From Streptococcus mitis (GTDB lineage Bacteria; Bacillota; Bacilli; Lactobacillales; Streptococcaceae), in the NCBI RefSeq assembly GCF_000722695.1, contig NZ_JPFU01000013.1, positions 372,001 to 436,000 on the forward strand: a stretch of DNA of 64,000 bases. The letters are read 5' to 3'. Under the pieces are notes generated by a model. That model did not search any database and had not been told where the DNA came from. It saw only the letters and a list, made by a program, of their open reading frames with translations. Both the position numbers and the translations under genes were made by a program. The stretch's first letter is position 1. Every line of letters starts with the position of its first letter. Positions 19,077-28,726 of this stretch are shown here, in pieces.

Positions 19077-19472
19077 TTACATACAATTACATTTTACTTC
19101 TGTTACAGCGCTTGATTTCTTCTCAGAAATCACAGCTTCCAAGTCTTCCAAGTCAGCCTGAGTAAAATCACATTCAGCAATCAAATCAGCCAACAAGTTC
19201 TTAATCCTACGAGAACAAACCTTGTCCTTAATATCTTGGACAAGTAAATCCCGACTTTGGTCCAAAGTTAAAAGGGCTGAATAGACAAAGAACTTGCCTT
19301 CTTTTTTCCTTGTCAGACACTCTTTCTCAACCAAACGAGCCAAAAGAGTTTGAATGGTTGACTTGGACCAGTCGAACCGCTCCGCCAGAACCCTGATCAA
19401 ATCCGTACTGGTCTGTTCACCCTGCATCCAAATAATCTTCATGACCTGCCATTCTGCATCTGAAATCTGCAT
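19077..19472 (-). CDS. copY: Copper-responsive repressor CopY (BlaI/MecI family)
   Basis: Winged-helix repressor, 131 residues when started at MQISDAEW, the ATG seven bases after AGGAGG; an in-frame GTG two codons upstream is too close to the ribosome site. The DNA-binding half covers residues ~1-70. The C-terminus carries KCNCM, part of the metal-sensing CXC region (only one CXC is seen, where enterococcal CopY has two). It heads the operon and represses it through the two upstream operators. Confidence 0.95.
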   Translation of the reverse strand: MQISDAEWQVMKIIWMQGEQTSTDLIRVLAERFDWSKSTIQTLLARLVEKECLTRKKEGKFFVYSALLTLDQSRDLLVQDIKDKVCSRRIKNLLADLIAECDFTQADLEDLEAVISEKKSSAVTEVKCNCM

Positions 19473-19490
19473 AATCACACCTCCTAAATC

Positions 19491-19542
19491 TACATTTGTC
19501 GATTACAGTTATTAGTATACTCTAAAAATCTACATTTGTCAA
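19491..19542 (-). promoter_or_regulatory. cop promoter with two identical CopY operators
   Basis: GACAAATGTA (minus strand) occurs at 19531-19540 and at 19491-19500, 40 bp apart, matching the KACANNTGTA cop box. Promoter TTGACA (19537-19542), 17 bp, TATACT (19514-19519): the first box covers the -35, the second lies downstream of the -10. Confidence 0.92.
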
Positions 19543-19658
19543 TTATAAAATTAATCTTTTCTTTGAAAAATAGAATTTTAATCATTTGAAAAACGATTTT
19601 CAGTCAAATCTTACTATATAAACTATAAAAATATGCTATACTAAAGAAAAAAGAAAAC

Positions 19659-19745
19659 AACCGCTAGGGGTGCGTAAAGCTGAGATTAACAACTGTTAGA
19701 CCCTTTGACTCAATCTAGGTAATGCTAGCTGATGGAAGTGGAAAT
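19659..19745 (+). ncRNA. TPP riboswitch upstream of thiD
   Basis: THI-box core is visible: GGGGTGCG, CTGAGA, GACCCTTTGA, and the distal ATCTAGGTAATGCTAGC arm with GGAAGTGG. It is preceded by an extended -10 (TGC-TATACT, 19634-19642). About 90 bases separate it from the thiD ATG and probably hold the expression platform. Confidence 0.93.
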
Positions 19746-19836
19746 GATAATGGGGACTAGCAGTCTTCTATTGCCTTCCTGAAACAGACTAGCTTGTTCT
19801 TAAGAATACAAACTTCAGTTGGTTGGGAGGTTTTAG

Positions 19837-20628
19837 ATGACTTATTTACCCGTTGCTTTGACCATTGCAGGGACTGACCCTAGTGGCGGTGCTGGCATTA
19901 TGGCTGACTTAAAGTCGTTCCAAGCTAGAGATGTCTATGGAATGGCCGTTGTGACCAGTCTTGTCGCTCAAAATACCAGAGGTGTTCAGCTAATCGAACA
20001 CGTTTCTCCTCAAATGTTGAAAACCCAATTGGACAGTGTCTTTTCGGATATCAAGCCTCAGGCTGTAAAAACTGGGATGTTGGCAACTACTGAAATAATG
20101 GAAATCATCCAGCCCTATCTTAAAAAGCTGGATTGTCCCTACGTTCTTGACCCTGTTATGGTCGCTACGAGCGGAGACACCCTGATTGATACCAGTGCCA
20201 GAACCTACCTAAAAACAAATCTGCTTCCACTTGCAACCATTATCACACCCAATCTTCCTGAAGCAGAAGAGATTGTTGGTTTTTCAATCCATGATCCCGA
20301 AGACATGCAACGTGCTGGTCGCCTGATTTTAAAAGAATTTGGTCCTCAGTCTGTTGTCATCAAAGGTGGTCATCTGGAAGGCGGTGCCAAAGACTTCCTC
20401 TTTACCAAGGATGAGGAATTTGTCTGGGAAAGTCCACGAATTCAAACCTGTCACACCCATGGTACTGGATGTACCTTTGCTGCAGTGATTACGGCTGAAC
20501 TAGCCAAAGGAAAAAGCCTTTATCAGGCAGTTGATAAGGCTAAGGCCTTTATCACGAAAGCCATCCAAGACGCCCCTCAACTCGGTCATGGTTCTGGCCC
20601 AGTCAACCATACAAGCTTTAAAGATTAA
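19837..20628 (+). CDS. thiD: Hydroxymethylpyrimidine/phosphomethylpyrimidine kinase ThiD
   Basis: Phosphorylates HMP to HMP-P and HMP-PP for thiamine synthesis. The 263-residue ribokinase-fold protein starts at an ATG after GGGAGG. Motifs include IAGTDPSGGAGIMADLKSF near the N-terminus (substrate site), KTGML, and the anion-hole HGTGCTFAA near residue 208. It is the only plus-strand gene of the thiamine block and is controlled by the TPP riboswitch directly upstream. HMP would come from salvage because no thiC is visible here. Confidence 0.96.
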   Translation: MTYLPVALTIAGTDPSGGAGIMADLKSFQARDVYGMAVVTSLVAQNTRGVQLIEHVSPQMLKTQLDSVFSDIKPQAVKTGMLATTEIMEIIQPYLKKLDCPYVLDPVMVATSGDTLIDTSARTYLKTNLLPLATIITPNLPEAEEIVGFSIHDPEDMQRAGRLILKEFGPQSVVIKGGHLEGGAKDFLFTKDEEFVWESPRIQTCHTHGTGCTFAAVITAELAKGKSLYQAVDKAKAFITKAIQDAPQLGHGSGPVNHTSFKD

Positions 20629-20672
20629 AAAAACTCTCTAGTTCCCACTTTAAGGGAATTAGAGAGTTTTTA
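20629..20672 (+). terminator. thiD terminator
   Basis: AAACTCTCTAGTTCCC and GGGAATTAGAGAGTTTTT form a long stem directly after the stop codon. Confidence 0.85.
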
Positions 20673-20783
20673 TACTTTTCAAAAATCTCTTCAAACTACG
20701 TCAGTTTTATCTGCAACCTCAAAGCTGTGCTTTGAGCAAGCTGCGACTAGCTTCCTAGTTTGCTCTTTGATTTTCATTGAGTA
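20673..20783 (+). repeat. BOX element (boxA, one boxB, boxC)
   Basis: 111 bp from TACTTTTCAAAAATCTC to TTTTCATTGAGTA, with one boxB-like internal hairpin unit (CAACCTCAAAGCTGTGCTTTGAG). It separates convergent thiD and thiE. Confidence 0.85.
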
Positions 20784-20787
20784 TTAA

Positions 20788-21420
20788 TTAGAAAATAATG
20801 TCATCCAACCTTGTTAAAAAGGCTTGCGTTTTTGCCTCAATATCTTCTGCCTGCATCAAATCACGTACGACAGCTACACCAGCTATACCCGTGCCGATAA
20901 GTTGGTCAATATTCTCTGATGTCAAGCCGCCAATAGCAACTACTGGAATGGTGACCCTTTGGCAAATTGTCTTCAAGGTTGAAATCAGGGTGATAGGCGC
21001 ATTTTCCTTGGTCGTAGTCGGGAAAATGGCTCCTGTCCCCAAGTAATTCGCACCTGATTCTTCCGCTTCAAGTGCTCTTTCTACAGTTTTAGCTGTAACA
21101 CCGAGGATTTTTTCAGGACCAAGGACTTTGCGGGCAACCAAAACTGGTAGTTCATCGTCTCCGATATGCAGACCAGCAGCATCAACTGCAAGACAGACAT
21201 CCAAACGATCGTCGATTATCAAGGGTACCTGATAGGCATCTGTTATTTCCTTGACTTGTTTTGCCAGTTGATAATATTGATTGGTTGTGAGATTTTTTTC
21301 TCGTAATTGAACTATGGTAACCCCTGAACGACAAGCCGTCTCAACCTTTTCAAGAAAACTTTCCACGGAATCTTGGTAGCGATTGGTTACCAGATACAGT
21401 CTAAGCGCCTCTCTATTCAT
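20788..21420 (-). CDS. thiE: Thiamine-phosphate synthase ThiE (copy 1)
   Basis: Joins HMP-PP and thiazole phosphate to give thiamine monophosphate. TIM-barrel of 210 residues from the ATG at 21420 (AAGGAG site); the longer upstream frame lies within thiM. Motifs: [32 protein letters not shown] and VVAIGGL. Its start overlaps the end of thiM by 8 bp, implying translational coupling. It is the last gene of the riboswitch-controlled ykoE-D-C-tenA-thiW-thiM-thiE string. A second, more diverged thiE lies 5.6 kb away. Confidence 0.95.
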   Translation of the reverse strand: MNREALRLYLVTNRYQDSVESFLEKVETACRSGVTIVQLREKNLTTNQYYQLAKQVKEITDAYQVPLIIDDRLDVCLAVDAAGLHIGDDELPVLVARKVLGPEKILGVTAKTVERALEAEESGANYLGTGAIFPTTTKENAPITLISTLKTICQRVTIPVVAIGGLTSENIDQLIGTGIAGVAVVRDLMQAEDIEAKTQAFLTRLDDIIF

Positions 21421-22216
21421 AAGCATCTCCTTTGATAGCATCTATCCAGTTTTCATCTCTTTTGAGGAGCGAAAGCTGATTGAGTACTTGGTAACGAAAA
21501 TCTTCCAATCCCATACCTTGAACAACTATTCTCTCAGCGGAGATATTAAGATAAGAGACCGCTAGGCAAGAAGCTTCAAAGGCAGTCTTTCCTTGGCTGA
21601 GAAAAACGGCTGTCAAGGCTCCAACCAAGTCTCCTGTCCCTGTTATCCAGTCTAATTCTGCCCAGCCATTTCCCAATACAGCGACCTGATTCTTCGAAAC
21701 GATGAGATCCTTAGGGCCAGTAACTAAGAATGACATACCAGGATAGGTCTGACACCAGTCTTTCAAGACTTGAAGTAAATCCTCAGTTTCTTGATCTTTA
21801 GCACTCGCATCGACCCCAACGCCGTGGTGTTTTAAGCCAACAAGACTTCGAATTTCCGACATGTTTCCTTTAAGGACCGTAGGTCTATAGTCTAAAAGGT
21901 CTTTAACTAAGCTCTTACGAATGGATGAAGCTGTTACGCCAACCGCATCTACTACCATTGGGAGACCAGCTTGAGCTGCATAAGAAGCTGCCATACGGAT
22001 TGCTTTTTCCTTCTCAGCAGACAAATGCCCCAAATTGATGAAGAGGGCCTGGCTTTGCTTAGTAAAATCAAGAACCTCACGAGGATCATCTGCCATGACT
22101 GGTTTACATCCCAGAGCCAAAATCCCATTTGCTAACATCTCACAAGAAATCTCATTGGTAATGCAGTGAATGAGGGAAGTCGTTTCCAGAGGAAAAGGAT
22201 TCGTCAATTCCTGCAT
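21413..22216 (-). CDS. thiM: Hydroxyethylthiazole kinase ThiM (copy 1)
   Basis: Phosphorylates thiazole (THZ) for thiamine salvage. 267 residues of the ribokinase-like ThiM family: [20 protein letters not shown] at the substrate site, VLKGNMSEI, and the anion-hole [10 protein letters not shown] near residue 190. It overlaps thiE by 8 bp and the thiW-like gene by one base, so the three are co-translated. In the canonical family the second position of NxxxxxxxAN motifs varies, so nothing looks inactivated here. Confidence 0.94.
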   Translation of the reverse strand: MQELTNPFPLETTSLIHCITNEISCEMLANGILALGCKPVMADDPREVLDFTKQSQALFINLGHLSAEKEKAIRMAASYAAQAGLPMVVDAVGVTASSIRKSLVKDLLDYRPTVLKGNMSEIRSLVGLKHHGVGVDASAKDQETEDLLQVLKDWCQTYPGMSFLVTGPKDLIVSKNQVAVLGNGWAELDWITGTGDLVGALTAVFLSQGKTAFEASCLAVSYLNISAERIVVQGMGLEDFRYQVLNQLSLLKRDENWIDAIKGDAYE

Positions 22217-22740
22217 CAGTTTATCCTTTCATCAAAGAAATATCCCTGCACTTTTTTAAAGAATTCCTGCTTGATTAAAAATCGAAAGGCAATAAAGGAA
22301 ATCGCTGTACCAATCAAGGTTGCTCCGAAAAATCGAGGTGTGTAGATAAACCAGCTCAGTTTTGCAGCTGATCCTGTGAACAATACCATAACTGGATAAG
22401 AGACGATTGATCCGATGATACCTGTACCGATGATTTCCCCTAAAGCAGAAAAGTAGAATTTTCTACCATATTTATAAAATAGGCCTGCAAGTAGCGCTCC
22501 AAAGGTAGCACCTGTTAAGGCCAAAGGCGGAATCCCTTGAGTCGTCATACGGATAAAGGCTGTCACTGTAGCCATAGCCAAAGCATAGACTGGCCCCATC
22601 ATGATACCAGCTAAAATATTGACTACACTAGACATTGGCGCCATACCTTCGATTCGGAAGATAGGTGTCAAGACCACATCAAGGGCAATCATCATGGATA
22701 AAATTGTTAATTTATGAATTTGTAATTGGTGCTTTCTCAT
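22216..22740 (-). CDS. thiW: ThiW family ECF S-component (thiazole uptake)
   Basis: A 174-residue integral membrane protein with about five to six TM helices. It belongs to the ThiW family, which is predicted to be the substrate-binding component of an ECF transporter for the thiazole moiety. Opening [45 protein letters not shown] is typical. It precedes thiM by a one-base overlap, matching thiazole import followed by thiazole phosphorylation. It would depend on the EcfAT modules encoded here or elsewhere. Confidence 0.88.
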   Translation of the reverse strand: MRKHQLQIHKLTILSMMIALDVVLTPIFRIEGMAPMSSVVNILAGIMMGPVYALAMATVTAFIRMTTQGIPPLALTGATFGALLAGLFYKYGRKFYFSALGEIIGTGIIGSIVSYPVMVLFTGSAAKLSWFIYTPRFFGATLIGTAISFIAFRFLIKQEFFKKVQGYFFDERIN

Positions 22741-22744
22741 ATTT

Positions 22745-23436
22745 CTATTCTTCTCCTGTTTCTAAAGACTGTAAATCGCTCTTCCATGTCTGGTGTTGGT
22801 AGGCCATTTCCCAAAACTTAGCTTCCATATGAACACTGATGTGGAAGGCATCTAGCATTTTTTCTTGTCTGTCTCATCACTTTCTCGATAGAGTTGATTG
22901 ACCAGAGCCTCTTCCTCTCTAATCTGCTGCTCCAACTCATCCGTAATATACGTTTCAATCCATTGTTGGTAGAGAGGATTTGGTGATGGTTTAAGATTAA
23001 GTGATTTGCCTATATCATGGTATAGCCAAGGACAAGGCAGCAAACTTGCAAAAGCGATGGCTAGATTTGCTTCTTCAAATTGCCGATAAATGTGAGAAAT
23101 GTAATGATAACAAGTTGGAGCGATTGGATGTTGCTCCATTTCCTGGTCGCTGATTTCCAATTCCTTGAAAAATTGTTGGCGGATAAATAACTCACCCTCC
23201 ACTAAACTCTGAGCATTTTGTTTCAAGAGTCTTTTCATCTCTTGGTTTGAAGTCTTATCAGCCAAGAGGTGATAAGCTTCTGAGAAGGCCTTCAAATAGT
23301 AGGCATCCTGAATCAAGTAATAGCGAAAGATGGACGGGTCTAAATCTCCCTCTTGTAACTGTAATACAAAGGGGTGATGAAAGGAAGCCTGCCAGGCTTC
23401 CTTGGATAATTCCATCGCAATATCTGTAAATTCCAT
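22745..23436 (-). pseudogene. tenA: Aminopyrimidine aminohydrolase TenA (TenA_C type), frameshifted near C-terminus
   Basis: TenA hydrolyses aminopyrimidine products of thiamine breakdown so that HMP can be salvaged. Starting at MEFTDIAMELSKEAW (ATG at 23436) the frame runs well through the active-site region with LLPCPWLYHDIGK, the Cys marking the TenA_C class. It then hits a stop after RESDETDKKKC at 22852. The expected tail (MLDAFHISVHMEAKFWEMAY and 18 more residues) continues in another frame to a stop at 22745. One missing A in the A6 run at about 22857-22862 explains it; restored length is 230, normal for TenA. The lost tail contributes an active-site Glu in the family. Confidence 0.85.
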
Positions 23437-23446
23437 AATAACTCCT

Positions 23447-24097
23447 TTATAAAAATAGACTGGTTTGAAGTAATAAAAAGAACAGCAGGTAGATGAATAT
23501 TGACCTTTGAGGAATATAAAAAGTCCGATAGCGATTCTCCACCTGTGCATGTTCGTCATATCCATGCGCTGACAGAGCTCTCAGATAAAGATGACGCCAC
23601 CTAAAAACTGTCATCAGAACCTTGCTGTAAATCAAGGGAGACCAAACATGCAGTTCTTGACCACGTAATAGGCACGCTTCCTTGAGGGACTTGATTTCTT
23701 GCTGAATGAGGGGGAAAGAATTGAATACCACAATTAAGGCATAAGCCCAAGACCGTGATAACCCCTTTTGAGCCAAGTACAAGAGAAGCTCTTTTAGGGA
23801 AATAGAGGAAACAAAGACAAGACCAATACAAACGGTCACAAAGGCCCTCGTTCCAAGCATGACTGCCTGCGAAGCATCTCCATGTAACTGAACTGCCCAG
23901 TAGTTGGCAAAGGATGGCAAAATGGCAAGTAAAATCATCCAAGCCAATACTTTAAATCGACGGTAATAGAGCATAAAGAGAATGCAAAATGCGACTACCG
24001 AAAGATTCAGAGCAATCGAGGGAATGAAAGATGTTTCCAGCGATAAAATCAGCAAAAAGAGACTGATAATCGGTGTCTGGGTTGCTACTTTGACCAT
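23447..24097 (-). CDS. ykoC: ECF transporter transmembrane component EcfT (YkoC/CbiQ family)
   Basis: A 216-residue membrane protein with about five TM helices, the scaffold joining the ATPase dimer to the S-component. The two coupling-helix motifs are present as CLLRG (about residue 143) and ALSAHGYDE (about residue 179), equivalents of the Ala-Arg-Gly pair. It follows the double ATPase gene by 1 bp and precedes tenA. Together with the two genes upstream it forms a YkoEDC-type HMP/thiamine transporter. Confidence 0.9.
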   Translation of the reverse strand: MVKVATQTPIISLFLLILSLETSFIPSIALNLSVVAFCILFMLYYRRFKVLAWMILLAILPSFANYWAVQLHGDASQAVMLGTRAFVTVCIGLVFVSSISLKELLLYLAQKGLSRSWAYALIVVFNSFPLIQQEIKSLKEACLLRGQELHVWSPLIYSKVLMTVFRWRHLYLRALSAHGYDEHAQVENRYRTFYIPQRSIFIYLLFFLLLQTSLFL

Positions 24098-24098
24098 A

Positions 24099-25484
24099 CT
24101 ATCTCACCTCCCCTTGAGTATTGCTACTCTGAGATGTGAGTGGTTTGGTAATTGTCACTGCTTTCACATGACTGAGACCCTGACTAGTCATCTCAATCCA
24201 ATAATCAACCACAGAGATCAAGGGATCTAAACGATGGCTAATGATCAGAAAACTTCTTCCTTGATTTCTCTCCTCCAGAATCCACTGACAAAAATAATGG
24301 CAAGCTCTATCATCCAAACCTGCAAAAGGTTCATCTAGTAAAATCACAGAAGTCTTGCTGGTCAAGATGGTCAAAAGCTGAAGAATCTTTTGCTGACCAC
24401 CACTTAATTGATAGGGACTCTTATCGACTGCCTGCTCTAGATCAAAATATCGTAAAGCTTGGAGTATCCGCTGATTTCTTTCAGAATCAGGTCCATCTAA
24501 TTTAAGTTCTTCTCGCAGACTGGCTCTGATAAACTGCTTTTCAGCTTCCTGAACAACACCCGTCAGGTCACGATACAAACTCTTTTTCTTTTTCAGGACT
24601 GTCCCCTTCCAGGTAATGCGCCCCTTATACTTTTGAAATTGAAGAATAGACCGAAAGAGGGTTGATTTCCCGACACCATTATCACCCAAGATACAGGAAA
24701 TTCCTTGGTAAAATGTAAAATTCACAATCGAAAAGAGGGAGCGCTTATCCAGCTCACAAGTCATTCGATCCATGTGGAATAGTTCTGGGCTAGAAGTCAC
24801 TTCCTTTGAAGCAATCTGTGTCATCTCAGAGGTAGGGATTCGAAACACTTCCCTTAGTTGTCCGTCTCTTAGCTCCACCATATGGTCGATATAGGCTTCA
24901 TAGTCCGTTAAATCATGGTCGCACAAAATAACTGTCTTCCCATTAGAGACCAACACTTTTAGAATCTCCAATATCTCTTTTCTGCTCTTGCGGTCAATAG
25001 AAGCAAAAGGTTCATCCAAGAGATAGACCCTAGGATTCATAGTAAAGAGAACAGCCAAAGCAGCCTTTTGCTTTTCCCCACCAGATAAGTGATGAATGGG
25101 ACGGTGCAAGATCTTCTCACAGCAACATTGCTGGACAACCTCTGCTATTTTAGAATCAATTTCCTGAACGGGATGCCCAATATTTTCCAAGGTAAAAATC
25201 AGCTCCTCAAACAAGTTCTCCATGGTAAATTGATGATTGGGATTTTGAAAGAGGATACCAACCGTCTGGACACGTTCGATGATAGAAAGCTGACTGACCT
25301 CGCTCCCATCTATCAGGACTTGACCGATATAGGGAAGAGAACTGACTTGGGCAATCATTTGAAATAGACTCGATTTTCCTGAACCACTGCTTCCAACTAA
25401 CAAGGTAAAGGCTTGCGCATGAAAAGTAAAATCAATCGGTTCCGAAAAAATTAGGGACTGAATCGCTCGTAGTTCCAGCCCCAT
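24099..25484 (-). CDS. ykoD: ECF transporter double ATPase (YkoD-like, two ABC domains)
   Basis: A 461-residue tandem ATPase energising the thiamine-precursor ECF transporter. Domain 1 (about 1-215) has Walker A GSSGSGKSS, LSGGEKQKAAL and VYLLDEPFASID. Domain 2 (about 235-450) has GDNGVGKST, LSGGQQKILQL and VILLDEPFAGLD. The stop of the S-component gene abuts its start. Fused ATPases of this kind accompany YkoE-type S-components. Confidence 0.93.
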   Translation of the reverse strand: MGLELRAIQSLIFSEPIDFTFHAQAFTLLVGSSGSGKSSLFQMIAQVSSLPYIGQVLIDGSEVSQLSIIERVQTVGILFQNPNHQFTMENLFEELIFTLENIGHPVQEIDSKIAEVVQQCCCEKILHRPIHHLSGGEKQKAALAVLFTMNPRVYLLDEPFASIDRKSRKEILEILKVLVSNGKTVILCDHDLTDYEAYIDHMVELRDGQLREVFRIPTSEMTQIASKEVTSSPELFHMDRMTCELDKRSLFSIVNFTFYQGISCILGDNGVGKSTLFRSILQFQKYKGRITWKGTVLKKKKSLYRDLTGVVQEAEKQFIRASLREELKLDGPDSERNQRILQALRYFDLEQAVDKSPYQLSGGQQKILQLLTILTSKTSVILLDEPFAGLDDRACHYFCQWILEERNQGRSFLIISHRLDPLISVVDYWIEMTSQGLSHVKAVTITKPLTSQSSNTQGEVR

Positions 25485-26045
25485 CTATGCCTTTCCTCCA
25501 GCTGCAAACTGATGATAGAGTTTGACAATAGCACGAACCAAGATGGTACAGAAGAAAAAGACGGAAATAAAACGTACCACAAGCAAGGAAAGGACAAAAG
25601 GAAGGGAGAAGGCGTAATATCCTAACTTAATGTATTCATAGACAAAGCTAACAAGCGTAATCCCAATACTATTAGCAGTTAAAGAGAGCCAACTTTCATA
25701 GCGATTCTTGGTTACGATAAAACCAAATTCACTTCCCAAACCTTGAACCAAGCCAGACAAAAGGGCACCTAGACCGAATTGGCTACCATAAAGGACTTCA
25801 GCAAGGGCCGCTAGTACTTCTCCAATCGTTGCACTTCCGACTCTTGGAACAAAGATGGCAGCAATAGGCGCAGCCATACACCAGAGACCAAAGAGGATTT
25901 CATTGGCAAAGGCCTGTAAACCAAGAGGTGCTAAAACCAGAGTGAGGATATCAAATAGATAGCCTGAGCCCACAAAAACGCCACCAAAAAAGATAGACAA
26001 GAAAGCAAGTAAGATAACATCTTTTAAACGCCACTTTTCAAACAT
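25485..26045 (-). CDS. ykoE: ECF S-component YkoE family (HMP/thiamine uptake)
   Basis: A 186-residue membrane protein with about five to six TM helices; substrate-specific subunit for HMP or thiamine. The start MFEKWRLKDVILLAF at 26045 follows AAAAGGAG; a nine-codon upstream extension lacks a site. The YkoE feature set is visible (FGGVFVGSGYLFDILT, and GLWCMAAPIAAIFVPRVGSATIGEV). It heads the riboswitch-controlled operon running through ykoD, ykoC, tenA, thiW, thiM and thiE. Confidence 0.92.
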   Translation of the reverse strand: MFEKWRLKDVILLAFLSIFFGGVFVGSGYLFDILTLVLAPLGLQAFANEILFGLWCMAAPIAAIFVPRVGSATIGEVLAALAEVLYGSQFGLGALLSGLVQGLGSEFGFIVTKNRYESWLSLTANSIGITLVSFVYEYIKLGYYAFSLPFVLSLLVVRFISVFFFCTILVRAIVKLYHQFAAGGKA

Positions 26046-26121
26046 AAAAACTCCTTTTAGACAATTGGACATTTAAGAGATACTACCATCATACTCTGCA
26101 TCTAGTCTATCTAGTAAAAAC

Positions 26122-26155
26122 AAAAAACTCTAATTACACACAAGAATTAGAGTTT
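26122..26155 (-). terminator. Riboswitch expression-platform terminator before ykoE
   Basis: AAACTCTAATT and AATTAGAGTTT arms around a nine-base loop, followed by a T-rich tract on the minus strand. It lies between the TPP aptamer and ykoE, so TPP should favour termination. Confidence 0.8.
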
Positions 26156-26201
26156 CGCTTACAAAATTAGATGGTTTTTTCTTTCTCAAGAAAAAACTAT
26201 T

Positions 26202-26275
26202 CACATTTCCCTTCGACAGTACTAACTGTAGCAGGTTCAATGGGTATCATCTCAGCCTAAAGCACCCCAAATGTC
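26202..26275 (-). ncRNA. TPP riboswitch controlling the ykoE operon
   Basis: On the minus strand: GGGGTGCTTTAGGCTGAGA, then ATACCCATTGAACCTG, and the closing CGAAGGGAAATG arm, i.e. the THI-box core. It is almost identical to the aptamer at 29078-29148, and the downstream terminators match too. Confidence 0.95.
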
Positions 26276-26394
26276 TTTATTATTTAATTATATAATTATT
26301 TTAACAGACGATTTATTTCAGTTCAAGAAATTGAACTGGAAATACAGCCTTGCACTCACAAAGACAGCAGATCTTTCTTTGGTTAGATCGATAC

Positions 26395-27024
26395 CTATTG
26401 CTCACTCATTTCTCGAACAGTTTTCTCTACATTTTTAGAGTAGGAAATCGCTGAAATGATTGAAACACCGTCAACATTGGTCTTCATAATGTCTTTAATA
26501 TGTTGCGTCTGTATCCCACCAATTGCAACTAAGGGCATTTGTGGCAATAGTTTTCTCATCAATTTAAGACCTTCATAACCTATAGCACCACCAGCATCAT
26601 CCTTTGACTGGGTATCAAATACAGGACCAACACCAACATAATCTACATATTCAACTTTTGATTGTTGAAATTCTTCCTCGTTTTTTATAGAAAGACCAAT
26701 TATTTTATCTGGCATCAATTTTCTAATTTCATAAACTCCAAGATCATCCTGTCCTACATGTACTCCATCAGCGTCAATTTCCATTGCCAAATCAATATCA
26801 TCATTAACAATAAACGGAACATTATATTTTTTACAAAGATCCTGTAGTTTAATTGCTAATTCGACTTTTTCTTTACCTTCTAAGGCTCCCTTACCTTTTT
26901 CACGAAATTGAAATAAGGTTATACCACCTTTTAAGGCTTCCTCAACGACCGTATATAGATCTTTTCCTTGGCAAGTAGTCGTTCCACAAATAAAATATAG
27001 TTTTAGTAATTCTTTATGAAACAT
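26395..27024 (-). CDS. thiE: Thiamine-phosphate synthase ThiE (copy 2)
   Basis: Second ThiE, 209 residues, with TIM-barrel motifs FQFREKGKGAL, HVGQDDLG, GVGPVFDTQSKDDAG and LVAIGGI. It is more AT-rich than copy 1 and clearly not a recent duplicate, suggesting a separate origin. It is the last gene of a tenA-thiM-thiE set controlled by the riboswitch at 29.1 kb. A role as the paralogue preferred for salvage is inference. Confidence 0.94.
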   Translation of the reverse strand: MFHKELLKLYFICGTTTCQGKDLYTVVEEALKGGITLFQFREKGKGALEGKEKVELAIKLQDLCKKYNVPFIVNDDIDLAMEIDADGVHVGQDDLGVYEIRKLMPDKIIGLSIKNEEEFQQSKVEYVDYVGVGPVFDTQSKDDAGGAIGYEGLKLMRKLLPQMPLVAIGGIQTQHIKDIMKTNVDGVSIISAISYSKNVEKTVREMSEQ

Positions 27025-27025
27025 C

Positions 27026-27808
27026 TTACTTCACTCTTTTGAATTTCTTTACATCTTCATCTGTAATCTCATATAAGGCATTTATAAATTCAACTTTAAA
27101 TGTTCCAGGAAGATGTCCATTTGGACGTTTTTCTGCCATTTCTCCAGCGATATTGTAAACCAACATAGCTGTTTCTAATGATTTCAATTCTTGACCTTTT
27201 TCAAGTCCGATAAAGCTTGCTACTACAGCACCTAATAAACATCCTGTCCCAATAACTTTTGGCATCATGGCACTACCATTATGAATCGTTACCACTTCTC
27301 CATTTACCGCAATAGCATCCACTTCACCTGTTACTACTATTGGAATATTGAACTTCTCATTTGCTGCTAGAGCAATTTCGTCAATATTATCTACTCCCGC
27401 ACTATCTACTCCTTTAGATGCCACATTTATTCCCACTAAAGAAGCAATCTCGCCAGCGTTTCCTCTAATCGCAGCTAGTTTGTAATTGTTGATTAGATCA
27501 TCTGCTACTTTTTTTCTATATTCTCCTGCTCCACAAGCTACAGGATCTAAAACTGCTGGGACATTATATTTCTCTGCAATTTTCAGAGCAGCTTGGTATA
27601 ATTTCCAATTTTCATCTGTCAATGTTCCTATGTTTATTAATAAACCACCAGCATACTTTAACAAATCCTCTAAATCTGCAGGAAACTCACTCATGGCGGG
27701 TGATGCACCCAGTGCTACTAATCCATTTGCTGTGAAATTTTTTACTACATCGTTGGTGATGCAAATGACCAATGGTGCTTTTTCTTTTAATAATTTTAAA
27801 CTTGTCAT
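27026..27808 (-). CDS. thiM: Hydroxyethylthiazole kinase ThiM (copy 2)
   Basis: Second ThiM, 260 residues from the ATG giving [22 protein letters not shown] (GGAAGG site eight bases upstream; a seven-codon extension is rejected). Motifs: [31 protein letters not shown], and [11 protein letters not shown] near residue 188 with Cys at the catalytic position as in B. subtilis-type ThiM. It precedes thiE copy 2 by one base. AT-rich like that gene, unlike copy 1. Confidence 0.94.
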   Translation of the reverse strand: MTSLKLLKEKAPLVICITNDVVKNFTANGLVALGASPAMSEFPADLEDLLKYAGGLLINIGTLTDENWKLYQAALKIAEKYNVPAVLDPVACGAGEYRKKVADDLINNYKLAAIRGNAGEIASLVGINVASKGVDSAGVDNIDEIALAANEKFNIPIVVTGEVDAIAVNGEVVTIHNGSAMMPKVIGTGCLLGAVVASFIGLEKGQELKSLETAMLVYNIAGEMAEKRPNGHLPGTFKVEFINALYEITDEDVKKFKRVK

Positions 27809-27936
27809 ATTGAAATCCTTCCTTTTCACTTTATACGATCTACTGATTTCGATTTATCTCTATCTTTCGTTAAGAAATTTTTTCAGTTACATTGAATGAT
27901 TTACCTCATCAAATTTGTCAGTATCCTAAACTTTCT

Positions 27937-28605
27937 CTAGGCGTCATAGCCAATATCAAAAAAGGCTAATTCTAAAGCGACCGCTTGATTCCAGCGTTGC
28001 TGAAGTTCTGTCAAATCTTCTAGATTTTTCCCGACACGATTGAGTTCGTCAACCAGAAATTGAACCCACTCTGTAAAGAAAGGACCTCTGTGGAGATTGA
28101 TCCATTCCAAATGAATATAGGCTTCAGGTAGAGCTAAATCTTTAGAACCCCAGTCTAAATAGAGACCTTCCGCAATGACCAACATGACCAAAAGATGGGC
28201 ATAGTTTGATGAAGCCACTGCCGAATACATTAGATCCTGAAAGGCTTTTGTTACAGGGTGTAAGGTCACTTCCAGATAGTCATTCTCTGCTACTTTTAAC
28301 TCTTTGAAAGCCTTTTGGAAATAACCGTCTTCATCTGCTGCAAGAAAGCCTAGTTGCTTGGCAAAACGAAGCTTGGATTCAAGCTGGTCTGCGTGGACTA
28401 CACAGGAACCCAGCATAGATAAGAAGGCATCAAAGAAGTGATAATCTTGAATTAGGTATTCTTTTAAGACCTTATTCTCAATTGTCCCCGCAAAAAGTTC
28501 CTTAACAAAACGATGATTGATTGCAGCCTGCCAATCCTTCTGACTGCTTTTTAATAATTCTCCAACAGTCAAACCTGGCTCAAATGCATAGTTTTGTGTT
28601 TCCAT
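27937..28605 (-). CDS. tenA: TenA family aminopyrimidine hydrolase (TenA_E type)
   Basis: Intact TenA-fold protein of 222 residues for pyrimidine salvage. At the position where the first copy has PCPWLY this one reads VIAEGLYLDWG, with no Cys, which places it in the TenA_E class. That class relies on Glu and is associated with hydrolysis of formamido- or amino-pyrimidine intermediates. It lies 128 bp upstream of thiM copy 2, downstream of a riboswitch and a long BOX element. With copy 1 frameshifted, this may be the only working TenA in the window. Confidence 0.88.
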   Translation of the reverse strand: METQNYAFEPGLTVGELLKSSQKDWQAAINHRFVKELFAGTIENKVLKEYLIQDYHFFDAFLSMLGSCVVHADQLESKLRFAKQLGFLAADEDGYFQKAFKELKVAENDYLEVTLHPVTKAFQDLMYSAVASSNYAHLLVMLVIAEGLYLDWGSKDLALPEAYIHLEWINLHRGPFFTEWVQFLVDELNRVGKNLEDLTELQQRWNQAVALELAFFDIGYDA

Positions 28606-28726
28606 ATTTACTTCTCCTCTCTTTACTCATTAGTAATTAATAAAACACCAAGAGATACCAAGCAAAATCGTAATTCCACTTGATACTTTTAAAGAACATA
28701 GAGGGCATCTGCAGAGAGCTACCTAA

